Part shown: positions 42,543 through 51,342 of the stretch, piece after piece
Layout: every line of letters begins with the position of its first letter
How positions within the stretch are numbered: position 1 is the stretch's first letter
Assembly (NCBI GenBank): GCA_026692885.1
Contig: JAPLNJ010000352.1
Location: forward strand, 919-64,918
Length of the DNA: 64,000 nucleotides
DNA from: Planctomycetota bacterium
Lineage (GTDB): Bacteria; Planctomycetota; Planctomycetia; Pirellulales; Pirellulaceae
Reading direction: 5' to 3'
Position numbers and translations under genes: made by a program
Notes under the pieces: model-generated
The model's database searches: none
Told to the model about the DNA's origin: nothing
Seen by the model: the letters and a program-made list of their open reading frames with translations, nothing else

Positions 42543-42636
42543 GGTCTGTCCTTCAAATTTCATTTTTCGCGGCGACAACGCTCCCCGTACTGACGAGACG
42601 TCTCCGCCGCGAAAAATGAAATTTGAACGACAGACC
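42543..42636. repeat. long inverted repeat, 31 of 32 bp paired
   Basis: Arms 42543-42574 and 42605-42636 (inner part TTTCATTTTTCGCGGCG) pair over 32 bp with one mismatch around a 30-base loop. The arms are AT-richer than the surroundings, unlike other repeats here. Confidence 0.85.
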
Positions 42637-42668
42637 CTCGTCTCTCGACGCCACCCATGACGAACCTC

Positions 42669-42752
42669 TAAGGCGAGCGGCAGGAAATAACTTACCCGTA
42701 GGTCGGCCTTTCCAGGCCGATCGGGACGGTCTTGGAAGACCATCCTACATTA
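42669..42752. repeat. composite repeat fragment
   Basis: Contains the AGGCGAGCGGCAGGAAATAA arm and the GGCCTTTCCAGGCC/GGTCTTGGAAGACC core seen at 3855-3970, but without the second outer arm. Confidence 0.75.
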
Positions 42753-43048
42753 GTCGGGAGCTTATCGGGGCCGATCACGACACTGCTAGCATTTCGCAAA
42801 GTTATGCTCAAGGCCGACACCACAAGCGGGACAGCCGCGTGCGGGCCGTGATCATAACACTGCGAAAGGCTAGCAGCAGGGTGGCTGGGGCAGATCGCAG
42901 CGAGGCCCCAGAAACCGTGGACTGGGGCTTCGCTTAGGCTCAGCCACCAGCCACCCTCACCGTTGCCAGCAATGACAGCAATTCGCAGTGGTACGATCCA
43001 GGCCGGCGTGCGGTATCGCGGCTTGGGGCACGCGGCGGCGGAGGCGCA

Positions 43049-44812
43049 TCAGGGCCGGCGTATCGGAACGACCGTCTGGCAGCCTTCCACGATCGTAACT
43101 AGTTGATCCGCGGCGAGATCACGCAGTTCCTGCGAAGCTCCGCCCAGCCAGCGAATCCGGAGGGAGTCGACGCGTGGGTGGGGTCCGAGGCCGAAGTGCA
43201 GACGCGAGCCGAAGTGGCTTTGGTAGCCGCGGCCGCTGTGGACCTCGGCCACCCGCTGCAGATCTCCCGCGACAACCGTGACTTGTGTACCGACGGCGTC
43301 TCGGTTGCTGGTGACTCCGCGCAGGATAATCTCCAGCCAGTGGTTCCCGTTCCGCGTGTCGTTCCGTAGCACCGTGGGGGCTTCGCGGGAGTTTTGCACC
43401 ACCACGTCGATGTCGCCGTCGTTGTCCAGATCATCGAAGGCGGCCCCGCGGCCCGCGTGTTCCGACAGCAAACCGTTGCCGCACAGGTTCGAGATGTTCT
43501 GGAAGTGGCCCGTACCGTCGTTCAGCAGCAGGGAATTCCGGCAGCGGTAGCAGGTCGTTCGATCCCACAGTTCGACGTTGTCTTCGGTATGCCCGTTGGC
43601 AATGAAAATGTCCAAGTGGCCGTCGTTGTTGAAGTCGATCAGTCCGGTCCCCCATTTCACGTAGGCCAAGCAGCCTGTGCCCGCTTGGGTGGTCTGCGTC
43701 GCATCCTCAAACGTCCCGTCGCCCAGATTGCGGTAGAGGACGGGCAGTTCGGACTGATACGAGGTCACGAAGAAATCGAGCCAGCCATCGTTGTCGCAGT
43801 CGCCGCAATCGACGCCCATGCTGCCGTTGGCATCCCCGGTGCCGTTGTAGGCCGTGCCGTTCTGCACTCCGACTTCGGTGAAATGTCCGTGGCCGTCATT
43901 CCGAAAGCAGAGGTTCTCGGCGACATCGCAAACCACCAAGAGATCCGTATCGCCGTCCCGATCGTAGTCGGCTGCCACAACCCCCATCGTCGTGCCTGAC
44001 ACTCGCGAGATGCCCGCTTCGGCGCTGACATCCGTGAAGGTGCCGTCGCCATTGTTCCGGAACAAGGTATCCGGAACAGGCACATAATCCCGCGGCAGCG
44101 GATACCGGGGAATCCCGTCGACGGTGTGGACCACGTGCTCCTCGTAACTGAAATCCAAGTAATTTCCGACGTACAGATCCAGGTCGCCGTCGCCATCCAT
44201 GTCCAGGAAACACGTGCCTGCGCCGACCAACTCGCCATTCCCCACTCCGGCGGCCCGGGTTACCGCGGTGAAAGTCCCGTCGCCGTTGTTGTGGTACAGG
44301 GCGTTGGCCCCGTAGTTGTTCGCATACAAGTCGGGGAAGCCGTCGTTGTCATAGTCGCCTACGGTCACTCCCAACCCGAAACCGAGCTCGCCGATGCCAG
44401 CCGCGTCCGTGACGTCGCGGAATTGCCAATCGCCCTCGTTGCGGTAGAGGTGGTGTGTGGGAGGCACCGCGACGGTCGTCCCTCGCAACGGAGCCCCGTT
44501 CAGGAAGTAAATGTCGATCAGGCCATCGCCGTCGTAGTCGAACGTCGCCAGCCCGGCGCTCATCGCCTCGACGATGTACCGCCGGCCGCTGCTGCCATCG
44601 GTGTGGACGAAATCGATTCCCACCTGCCGGGACACATCCGTCAACTGAATTGGACCGACGCCGGTGGGGGGTGGCAGCTTGGGGGCACAGCCGGCCAACA
44701 GCAGCGCAGCAGCGCAGGCGGTCCCCACGATCGCCGGCACCCAGACCCGCAGCGCCCCAGCGCAGCGCGTGGTCGCACCCTCACCGGCGGCTGGCAGCCA
44801 GAACCTGGTCAT
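43049..44812 (-). CDS. CRTAC1-type FG-GAP/VCBS repeat lipoprotein with ASPIC/UnbV domain
   Basis: An exported lipoprotein of 587 aa. The start at 44812 follows GGAGGGGGAG and gives a lipobox LLLAGC with C42. Beta-propeller repeats with DxDxDG calcium-binding loops are numerous (DYDGDGLIDIYF, DYDNDGFPDLY, DMDGDGDLDLYVG, DCDNDGWLDFF, DLDNDGDIDVVVQ). The end has the ASPIC/UnbV domain (GNHWLEIILRGVTSN, then VEVHSGRGYQSHFG and LGPHPRVDSLRIRW). Such proteins are common in planctomycetes and may mediate surface adhesion or binding; function is unknown. It follows the TPR gene after a short gap. Confidence 0.88.
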   Translation of the reverse strand: MTRFWLPAAGEGATTRCAGALRVWVPAIVGTACAAALLLAGCAPKLPPPTGVGPIQLTDVSRQVGIDFVHTDGSSGRRYIVEAMSAGLATFDYDGDGLIDIYFLNGAPLRGTTVAVPPTHHLYRNEGDWQFRDVTDAAGIGELGFGLGVTVGDYDNDGFPDLYANNYGANALYHNNGDGTFTAVTRAAGVGNGELVGAGTCFLDMDGDGDLDLYVGNYLDFSYEEHVVHTVDGIPRYPLPRDYVPVPDTLFRNNGDGTFTDVSAEAGISRVSGTTMGVVAADYDRDGDTDLLVVCDVAENLCFRNDGHGHFTEVGVQNGTAYNGTGDANGSMGVDCGDCDNDGWLDFFVTSYQSELPVLYRNLGDGTFEDATQTTQAGTGCLAYVKWGTGLIDFNNDGHLDIFIANGHTEDNVELWDRTTCYRCRNSLLLNDGTGHFQNISNLCGNGLLSEHAGRGAAFDDLDNDGDIDVVVQNSREAPTVLRNDTRNGNHWLEIILRGVTSNRDAVGTQVTVVAGDLQRVAEVHSGRGYQSHFGSRLHFGLGPHPRVDSLRIRWLGGASQELRDLAADQLVTIVEGCQTVVPIRRP

Positions 44813-44905
44813 CGGCTCCCCCTCCGTTTGGTGAACATCTTCCACGCCAGCCTCCCGCGGCCTGAGGCCGCCATCAAGTAACCGTGGTTCTCCAGAACCG
44901 GGACG

Positions 44906-46345
44906 TCACTTGGCATCCTGTCGCTTCGGAGCCAAAAGACGCAGACGGTGGGCAAACTCCTGGTAGTTCGAATTGCCCGGCTCTCGGGCCAGCGCCTGTT
45001 CGATGGCCTGGGCCGCACCGGCGTGATCTCCCTTTGCCTTGCGGGCCTGACTCAAGAGAAAATATTGGTCCGCGGCCGGTTCTAACTCGACCGCCCGCTG
45101 GGCGAGGCGAACCGCCTGTTCCGGCTGGAGGCCCGTCTGCAAGAAAAAGTGGGCCAAAGCGGCGTAACCCCCGGCGTCTTTCGGGGTCAAGGCGATCGCG
45201 CGGCGATAAGCCTGCTCCGCTTCCTCGCACCGGCGGAGCCTCGCGTAAGCTGCCCCGAGACTCATCTGGGTCCCCAGATTCTGCGGGGCCAGTTGGTGGA
45301 TCTCTGCCAGCAGTCCGAGGGCCTGGTCCGTGCGGCTTTGCTGCTCGTACAGCCACGCCAAGACGACGCGCGGAGGGATGGCTTGAGGATCGATTTCACC
45401 AGCCCGGCGCAGCTGCTTTTCGGCAGTCTCGTAGTCTCCATAGCGGATGTAGACCTCGCCGGCTGCCGCGTAGGTCTGCGCGATGGTTTCACGGAGCCGG
45501 CCGGTATCGCTGTTGGCCTTCAGCGCCTGGCGATGCTGTTGCACCTGTTGACGCTGGAGCTCCTGGAACTTCTCCTGGTACTCGCGCGACTTTTCCTGGT
45601 CACCCAGCCGAGCGCAGGCCGCGGCCAGGACAAAGTAGGCGGTCGGATAGTCGGGACCCAGCTCGACGCCCATTTCGAGATGCTGCCGGGCCTTGTCGTA
45701 CTGCTGCAGCCGCAGGTAAGCCTGGCCGAGCAACACGGAAGCGGCCATCAATCGCGGGCGGGTCCGCAAGACGCTTTCCAGCAAGGCCGCCGCCTCCGAG
45801 AACTGGCCCTGGTCGATCAGCACTTCGGCCAGACGTACCGGATGCGTGGTGGCCGCCGGTTCCTGCTGCATTGCTGCTCGGTAATGCTCGGCCGCGGCGT
45901 CCAACCGGCCCTCCTCATAGGCCACTGCGCCGAGCTGGGCATGCGCGGAGGGCCCCAGTTCAGGAGCCAACTCCAGACATCGCTCCCAGCAGTGCACGGC
46001 GTCGGCGGTTCGACCCAGACCGCGATAGAGCGTGGCCATGACCTGTAGCGATTCGCCGTCTTCGGGAAACTGCTGCAGCAGACGGTCGACCGCGTCGCCC
46101 AGTTCCCGGAGCAGCAGGGCCGAATCGGGAGCGACTTGCGCAGTCAGCTCTCCGATCGTCTTCCGCAAGCGAACACGTTCGGGGGCGAGACGAAAGCCGG
46201 AGAGCAGGTACACGAGCCCGATAGCAACGCCGAGCGCGCCACAGATCAGCCAGATCCAACGCCACCACCGCCCACGGCCACTCGGCGGAATAAAGCCGAC
46301 CGCAGTCCGGGGCTTACGCTGGCGAGTCTGTCGGTGACTGTTCAT
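44906..46345 (-). CDS. membrane-anchored TPR-repeat protein
   Basis: A 479-aa protein with a single membrane segment near 33-52 (WIWLICGALGVAIGLVYLL) after a basic N-terminus. The rest consists of TPR repeats, for example AVHCWERCLELAPELGPSAHAQLG, AEHYRAAMQQEP, AYFVLAAACARLGDQEKS and AEQAYRRAIALTPKDAGGYAALA, so it forms a helical solenoid outside the membrane. The start at 46345 is chosen for the hydrophobic anchor; ribosome signal is weak. In planctomycetes TPR proteins often accompany CRTAC1 lipoproteins, as here. Confidence 0.83.
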   Translation of the reverse strand: MNSHRQTRQRKPRTAVGFIPPSGRGRWWRWIWLICGALGVAIGLVYLLSGFRLAPERVRLRKTIGELTAQVAPDSALLLRELGDAVDRLLQQFPEDGESLQVMATLYRGLGRTADAVHCWERCLELAPELGPSAHAQLGAVAYEEGRLDAAAEHYRAAMQQEPAATTHPVRLAEVLIDQGQFSEAAALLESVLRTRPRLMAASVLLGQAYLRLQQYDKARQHLEMGVELGPDYPTAYFVLAAACARLGDQEKSREYQEKFQELQRQQVQQHRQALKANSDTGRLRETIAQTYAAAGEVYIRYGDYETAEKQLRRAGEIDPQAIPPRVVLAWLYEQQSRTDQALGLLAEIHQLAPQNLGTQMSLGAAYARLRRCEEAEQAYRRAIALTPKDAGGYAALAHFFLQTGLQPEQAVRLAQRAVELEPAADQYFLLSQARKAKGDHAGAAQAIEQALAREPGNSNYQEFAHRLRLLAPKRQDAK

Positions 46346-47051
46346 GGGGGCTGCCGTGTTCGTAACCTGGCCCGTGGCTGGCGGCCTCCTCATGTTAGCC
46401 CGACACGCAAGCGAGAGTAGTTCAGACGAAACCGAAGCAGTCACCAAACCCGCACGACATCCGCAAGCGGAGTACCCAGCTTGTGGTTAATCGACCACGC
46501 AAAATGTGCCATCCTGGCGTGTTCAGTTTGGTCCTGTCAGGCCAATTGATTTGATCCCGTTTCTATTCCGCGTTGATGATGCTGTGCGCGGGTGAATTTG
46601 TCTCGTTCGACCCCGCGCCACGGGACAGCACGGATGGCAAAGCCGGGGCTCGGATGACCATCAAGGAAGGAAACCGAAGGGTATTCTCGCTGGACGATTC
46701 CGTCACCCGCCTTGGCAGAACGACCATTCTTGCTCGCCGTCCGCATTCTTCATCTGTGCCCCGGCCTTGCCATCCGTGCTACCGAAGTGAAACTGCCGCG
46801 TGTGTCTTCGCGCAACCTGATTGCAGGAGTTATTTCGGCCCTGCGCCTGAGATGACTCGAAATGTGCCCTTCCGACCCGCGTGAGGTAGACCCCCGTGAT
46901 TTCGCGAACGCTCCGCGAAGCAAACCGGAATGGAACAGCATCGGATCTTCGGGAAAACACCAATTCCAGGCAAAATCAAACAGACGGAACACCCCAGTGC
47001 CGTCCTTATCCGCGTGCGGCGTAGCTTGCCCGGTTTCCGGGCTTCGCACAG
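46346..47051. other. intergenic, repeats only
   Basis: No gene supported. A pair of inverted copies of the element AGCACGGATGGCAAAGCCGG lies at 46627-46657 and 46752-46786; the same pair occurs at 63842-63948. Part of a TAGCCCGACACGCAAGCGAG repeat is at 46393-46413. Confidence 0.65.
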
Positions 47052-47360
47052 TTACAGTTTGTCCGCCATTGCTTTGGCTTGGGCCTTGACGGCGGCTGCA
47101 TCGGTGGCCTTTTCCAGGGCATTCAGGTCGGACAGCAGGGCGCTGCCCTTGGCGGCATCCGTCTGCTTCAATTGCTCCAGGCTCTCGCGCAAAGTCATCA
47201 TGCCGCTTCCCCGCTCTCCGCTTTGAGCGATTTCTTGCAACGCGGCCTTGGCGGTGGTGGCGGCAGGGCTCACAGGCGGCTTGACGCTGGTCTTCTTCTC
47301 GCCCCCGCAACCCACGACAGCCAGAATCGTGAACAACGCGATGATTCTGAAAAAACTCAC
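47052..47360 (-). CDS. small lipoprotein
   Basis: A 102-aa protein, starting at GTG 47360 because AAGGGGGT lies at normal spacing; TTG 47387 would add nine residues. Residues 1-17 are a lipoprotein signal with lipobox LAVVGC (C18), followed by GGEKKTSVKPP. The remainder is helical (LRESLEQLKQ, LNALEKATDAAAVKA). It is probably attached to a membrane and resembles other small planctomycete lipoproteins. No function recognised. Confidence 0.65.
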   Translation of the reverse strand: MSFFRIIALFTILAVVGCGGEKKTSVKPPVSPAATTAKAALQEIAQSGERGSGMMTLRESLEQLKQTDAAKGSALLSDLNALEKATDAAAVKAQAKAMADKL

Positions 47361-47459
47361 GCGCACCCCCTTCTCAAGGAAGTTCAAGAAGCTCTACCCC
47401 GCCCAGCGAAAGCTCGCATTTTCAGGCATGAGGCTAACGGATCCCAAAACCATTCATCG

Positions 47460-48461
47460 CTAGTATGCGTTCACTGCTTCGCCGCCCGACTTACTGCCGA
47501 GCGCTTGGTACGTCTGCAAGTTCACATTGTTGGTGATGAAGCGTACAGAACCATCCGCCATGCCATGGTTACAGCCACCGGGATGGCGGCTGCGCGCTGG
47601 CCACGCGCCATCGCTGTCCATCGAACCGCAGCCCGTACAATTCATGCAGGTTGGAAACAACCAGTTGGGCGGTGCGATGGTGTTGAAAACGCTGTGCGTA
47701 AACATGGGTGAAATCCAGTTTTGGCCACTGTGGCTCCAATGACTGGCGATCCCGCCCAAACACTGCTGACCGTAGGCAGCGAGCTGAGCATCCGTAGGAT
47801 TCAGCGTGGTACCCGCCCAAGCCTGGGCGCGGACCACATCCGCGATCGAGTACGTGGCGTTGTCATTATCCCCCAATATGTTTTCGCCCACCATGATCGT
47901 GGTCGACGTGCCATCCAGGATGTCCGCATAGGTGGTCTCCACGTCGCGGCTGAAGACCCCGGGCGCCAGGCCGCTCCAAACGGCGTAGCTCGGCCCCGCG
48001 CAGACGGGATAATTGTTGTTGCCCGTGTCGGCACCGAATTTCGAAGCGATATCCGACGGGCAGCGATAGGTCGAAATCGGAGTCCGCCGTACGGTCGTGA
48101 AGAAGCCACTGGTCCAGCCAGCATTGAGATCCGTGGCCAGGTTATACTGCTGCTGGACGTCGTCCCACACCGCCTGCTGTTCGATGTACGGCAGCAGCAT
48201 GGTGTGAGCGCTGAAGCCTTGCCATTGCCCGCAGGTGCCAGCCGCATTCTTACTTTGCATCGCATACCTGGGGAGCTTCCTGTAGATGTCGTGGTAGTTC
48301 TGAAACGAGAGCGCGAGTTGTTTCGCGTTGTTCCCACACTGCGTTCGCCGGGACGATTCCCGAGCCGCCTGGATGGCAGGTAAGAGTAAGGCGACGAGGA
48401 TGCCAATGATGGCGATGACGACGAGGAGTTCAACTAGCGTAAAAGCCTTACGACGAAACAT
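47460..48461 (-). CDS. DUF1559 pseudopilin-like protein
   Basis: A 333-aa protein typical of planctomycetes. The start at 48461 follows GAGGGCC and gives a type IV pilin-like leader (MFRRKA-FTLVELLVVIAIIGIL), with Ala instead of Gly before the cleavage point. The middle is the DUF1559 region (AARESSRRTQCGNNAKQLALS) and the end has the HxxGCNHGMADGSVRFI motif. Such proteins are made in many copies and are thought to form part of surface or secretion structures; the exact role is unknown. Confidence 0.9.
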   Translation of the reverse strand: MFRRKAFTLVELLVVIAIIGILVALLLPAIQAARESSRRTQCGNNAKQLALSFQNYHDIYRKLPRYAMQSKNAAGTCGQWQGFSAHTMLLPYIEQQAVWDDVQQQYNLATDLNAGWTSGFFTTVRRTPISTYRCPSDIASKFGADTGNNNYPVCAGPSYAVWSGLAPGVFSRDVETTYADILDGTSTTIMVGENILGDNDNATYSIADVVRAQAWAGTTLNPTDAQLAAYGQQCLGGIASHWSHSGQNWISPMFTHSVFNTIAPPNWLFPTCMNCTGCGSMDSDGAWPARSRHPGGCNHGMADGSVRFITNNVNLQTYQALGSKSGGEAVNAY

Positions 48462-48789
48462 GTCTTGGCCCTCATGCAGATACCGGGATAGAAATATAGG
48501 ATGCGAAAACAACAACGGTAGTATCGGATAGACGGAAGCGGCGTGCAATAGGGTCTCATTCGGTTGCAGCGTGCCCATCGGCGATGCCCACGAAACTCAC
48601 GGGTTTCAGGGGCCGCGCAGCCTGGCGGAAGCCCACGGACCGAACCGCAGCCTTGCTCGTAACCTGGCGAAATATCGCCAGCTACCCGCGTGCAAGGCGA
48701 GTGGGCTATAATCACCAAAGCCGAGCTGGCGGTCTGCCGATTCCCGGAGAACCGGCGGAAGCCGGCCCGAACAACTGGGGGAACTGCGA
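48462..48789. other. intergenic between divergent genes
   Basis: No gene seen. Promoters for the divergent DUF1559 and Uma2 genes are expected here; nothing specific was recognised. Confidence 0.5.
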
Positions 48790-49452
48790 ATGACTGCGAT
48801 TGCCAGTCCCGTCACGACGAACGCGTTGTTGCCGCACGTCGACTATCCCACCTCGGACGGAAAACCTATGGGCGAGACCGATCTGCACCGGAACGTCATG
48901 GTCGCTACCATCGAGACGCTGAAAACGTACTATGCCGGCCAGCGCGTCTACGTCTCGGGTAATCTCCTGCTGTACTATCGCCCGGGCGATAGGCGTCGCC
49001 ATGTGTCGCCCGACGTCCTGGTGGTCCAGGGATTGGAACATCGCGATCGCGACAACTACTTGCTGTGGGAAGAGGGCCGGGCACCGAACATTGTGATCGA
49101 GGTCACCAGCCCGTCTACGCGAAAGGAAGACCTGCAGGACAAGTGGAGGATTTACCAGGACGAAATCAGGGTCGCCGAATACTTCTTGTTCGATCCCCGC
49201 TCGGAATACCTGAACCCCTCCCTGCAGGGCCATCGCCTGAACCGCGGTCGCTATGAGCCGATTCTGCCCGTCAGCGGGCGGCTTCCCAGCCTGGAACTGG
49301 GACTGCACCTGGAGGCCGATGGCGGCCAGTTACGATTCTACGATCTCGTTGGCCAACGCTGGTTGCCGACGCCGCCGGAAGTCCTGAAACAGAAGGATGC
49401 CGAACTGGAACGACTGCGGCAGGAATTGGCCGCGTTGAGGCGACAGGCGTAA
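48790..49452 (+). CDS. Uma2 family endonuclease-like protein
   Basis: A 220-aa protein of the Uma2 family (PD-(D/E)xK fold). The start has GGGGAA upstream. Core residues are visible in HVSPDVLVVQG and PNIVIEVTSPSTRKEDLQDK. The C-terminal part ends with a short coiled helix (LKQKDAELERLRQELAALRRQ). Family members are common in planctomycetes and cyanobacteria and often associated with restriction-like functions, though roles are unproved. A single-gene unit here. Confidence 0.82.
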   Translation: MTAIASPVTTNALLPHVDYPTSDGKPMGETDLHRNVMVATIETLKTYYAGQRVYVSGNLLLYYRPGDRRRHVSPDVLVVQGLEHRDRDNYLLWEEGRAPNIVIEVTSPSTRKEDLQDKWRIYQDEIRVAEYFLFDPRSEYLNPSLQGHRLNRGRYEPILPVSGRLPSLELGLHLEADGGQLRFYDLVGQRWLPTPPEVLKQKDAELERLRQELAALRRQA

Positions 49453-49848
49453 TTAGCCGAGGTTGAGGTTGGGGGGTGAATGGGGAACCACGGATGACAC
49501 GGAGATCAGGAAATCCACGTGGGCCCGCCGCCCCGCGACGGGTTCTGTCAGGAAACGCCGCCCTTCCTCGCTGATGCTGCGCGTTTAGGCAAGCGGACGG
49601 AAATAATCTACCCATCGCGAGGCGGCATTGCGTCCACGTGGTCGCGTCTCTCCGAGACGCGAAACCCGGTCTCGGAGAGACCGGGCCACGTGAAGCGGGT
49701 ACATTATTTCCGTCCGCTTGCCTTACGCTGCGCAATGTTTCGATCAAGGCCGGCTGAAGCCCACGGACCGAACCGCTATAATCGGCGGCTCCTGCGGTGT
49801 TCTTTCCAAAGTGCTACCGCGAACCGTTTTGAAACGCCTGGATTGCCA
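49453..49848. other. intergenic with nested repeat
   Basis: No gene. It contains the nested inverted repeat 49586-49725 and a short TGCGCAATGTTTCGATCAAG fragment at 49731-49753. Confidence 0.6.
49586..49725. repeat. nested inverted repeat with AGGCAAGCGG outer arms
   Basis: The outer arms AGGCAAGCGGACGGAAATAA and their complement flank CACGTGG/CCACGTG and an inner GTCTCTCCGAGAC / GGTCTCGGAGAG hairpin. The outer arms resemble those of 3855-3970 but the core differs. Confidence 0.85.
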
Positions 49849-51069
49849 ATGCGAATCGTTGCTCTATTTTCTGTGTTGCTGATGCTGGGCATGCTCGGCT
49901 CTCAGTTCCTGCCCCTGACGCCGGAGCCCATCCACGCCCAGGCCGGCCTGATCATCCAATTGCTGACCATGATCGGTCTGGCCTTCATCATGATCCATGT
50001 GGGCTACGAATTCGAACTCGACAAAACGAACCTGCGGCAATACGGCTGGGACGCCGTGGTCGCGGCCACGGCGGCGAGCTTGCCTTGGCTCTTCGCCAGC
50101 CTGTACCTGGTCTTCGCGATGCTGCCGTCCGACACCTGGGGCGGCCTGAGGGCTTGGCAGGAAGGGGTGCTCGTAGGACTGTTTGCGGCGCCCACCTCGG
50201 CCGGATTGCTGTTCGCCATGCTGGCTGCGGCGGGACTCAGCGGCACTTGGCTCTTCCGCAAGGCGCGGGTGTTGGCAATCTTCGACGATCTGGACACGGT
50301 GCTGTTGCTGATCCCGCTGAAGATCTTGCTGGTTGGCTGGAGCGTAGGACTAGCCGCCAGTGTAATCCTCATGCTGCTGTTGCTGTGGCTGGCGTACCAG
50401 TTCCTGCATCGCTGGGCGATCCCGGTCACCTGGTGTTGGGTGCTGAGCTATGCGGTTCTGACCGCCTTGGTGTGCGAAGCCGCCTACCTGGGCAGCCAGT
50501 GGCTGCTGCAGGAGCCGGTGCATGTCGAAGTGCTACTGCCTGCGTTTGTGCTGGGCTGCCTGATGCGTTGGCCGACGGGTGCGAATCCGCACGGCGACGA
50601 CCAGCGCGAGGGACACCAGGAAGGACCGGAGCACCCGGTGGAGCAGCGCGTCGCGACCATCGTTTCCGCGGCGTTCATGATCTTGGTGGGATTGAGCATG
50701 CCGCCCATGTTCGGGCAGCACCAAGCCCCCGAAGCGTTTGCGATCCAGGATCCTGCCGCGACACTTTCGGGCAGCCTGCCGTTTCCCGGCTGGGGCCCGA
50801 TCGCCGTGCATGTCCTGGTGCTGACCGTCCTGATCAATTTCGGCAAAATGTTCCCGTTGTTGTGCTACCGCCGAGAGGTCCGCGTCAAGGAGCGGCTGGC
50901 CCTGTCGATCGGGCTGTGGCCGCGCGGCGAGGTCGGTGCTGGCGTGTTGCTCTTGAGCTTGAGTTACGGGATTGGCGGTCCGCTGGTGACTGTCGGAGTC
51001 CTCTGCTTAGCCATGAACCTCGTGCTCACCGGCGCGTTCATTGGGGCCGTCAAGAAACTGCTCGCGTAG
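49849..51069 (+). CDS. cation:proton antiporter family membrane protein
   Basis: A 406-aa integral membrane protein with about 11-12 hydrophobic segments, starting MRIVALFSVLLMLGMLG. The pattern (RLMTMIGLAFIMIHVGYEF, GVLVGLFAAPTSAGLLFAML, FDDLDTVLLLIPLKIL, LSIGLWPRGEVGAGVLLLSL) fits the Na+/H+ exchanger superfamily (CPA2/KefB-like). The segment FDDLDT is a likely ion-binding position, in place of the more usual DD or ND. It has no KTN/RCK domain. Likely function is ion exchange in pH or salt balance; substrate is not assignable. It is followed by a hairpin at 51082-51149. Confidence 0.75.
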   Translation: MRIVALFSVLLMLGMLGSQFLPLTPEPIHAQAGLIIQLLTMIGLAFIMIHVGYEFELDKTNLRQYGWDAVVAATAASLPWLFASLYLVFAMLPSDTWGGLRAWQEGVLVGLFAAPTSAGLLFAMLAAAGLSGTWLFRKARVLAIFDDLDTVLLLIPLKILLVGWSVGLAASVILMLLLLWLAYQFLHRWAIPVTWCWVLSYAVLTALVCEAAYLGSQWLLQEPVHVEVLLPAFVLGCLMRWPTGANPHGDDQREGHQEGPEHPVEQRVATIVSAAFMILVGLSMPPMFGQHQAPEAFAIQDPAATLSGSLPFPGWGPIAVHVLVLTVLINFGKMFPLLCYRREVRVKERLALSIGLWPRGEVGAGVLLLSLSYGIGGPLVTVGVLCLAMNLVLTGAFIGAVKKLLA

Positions 51070-51081
51070 TGGCCTTCCATC

Positions 51082-51149
51082 TTAACCCGACGCGTAAGCG
51101 AGGAACTGTGGTTACTGGTGGGGCCATCCTCGCTTACGTGTCGGGTTAC
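51082..51149. repeat. inverted repeat with TAACCCGACGCGTAAGCGAG arms
   Basis: The arms lie at 51083-51104 and 51127-51149 and pair nearly perfectly; the same consensus is at 12401-12461 and 46393-46413. It lies between convergent genes and could end transcription. Confidence 0.8.
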
Positions 51150-51342
51150 GATACCTGCCAGCCAACCCTTGTTCTTGCGCACTTGCCATTGGTGCATCGT
51201 CGCCAGCGGCCAGCGGCGATTTCCAGCCTTGGCCAATGCTTTCCGAACGCCGATAGCGCGACATGGCCTTCGCTTCGCCCACACGGTGCATCGGCGCTGC
51301 GCTTGATGCACCCTACGGCCAGATCGCCGTGAATCGAGAGAG

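Larger units (their letters stand above)
42075..43048. other. 974-bp intergenic region made of repeats
   Basis: No gene supported. It holds 140-bp element copy 2 (42131-42270), a long inverted repeat (42543-42636), an AAATAACTTACC composite (42669-42752) and three copies of the GATCATAAC/GCTAGCAG family (42433-42470, 42781-42816, 42849-42876). Confidence 0.7.
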
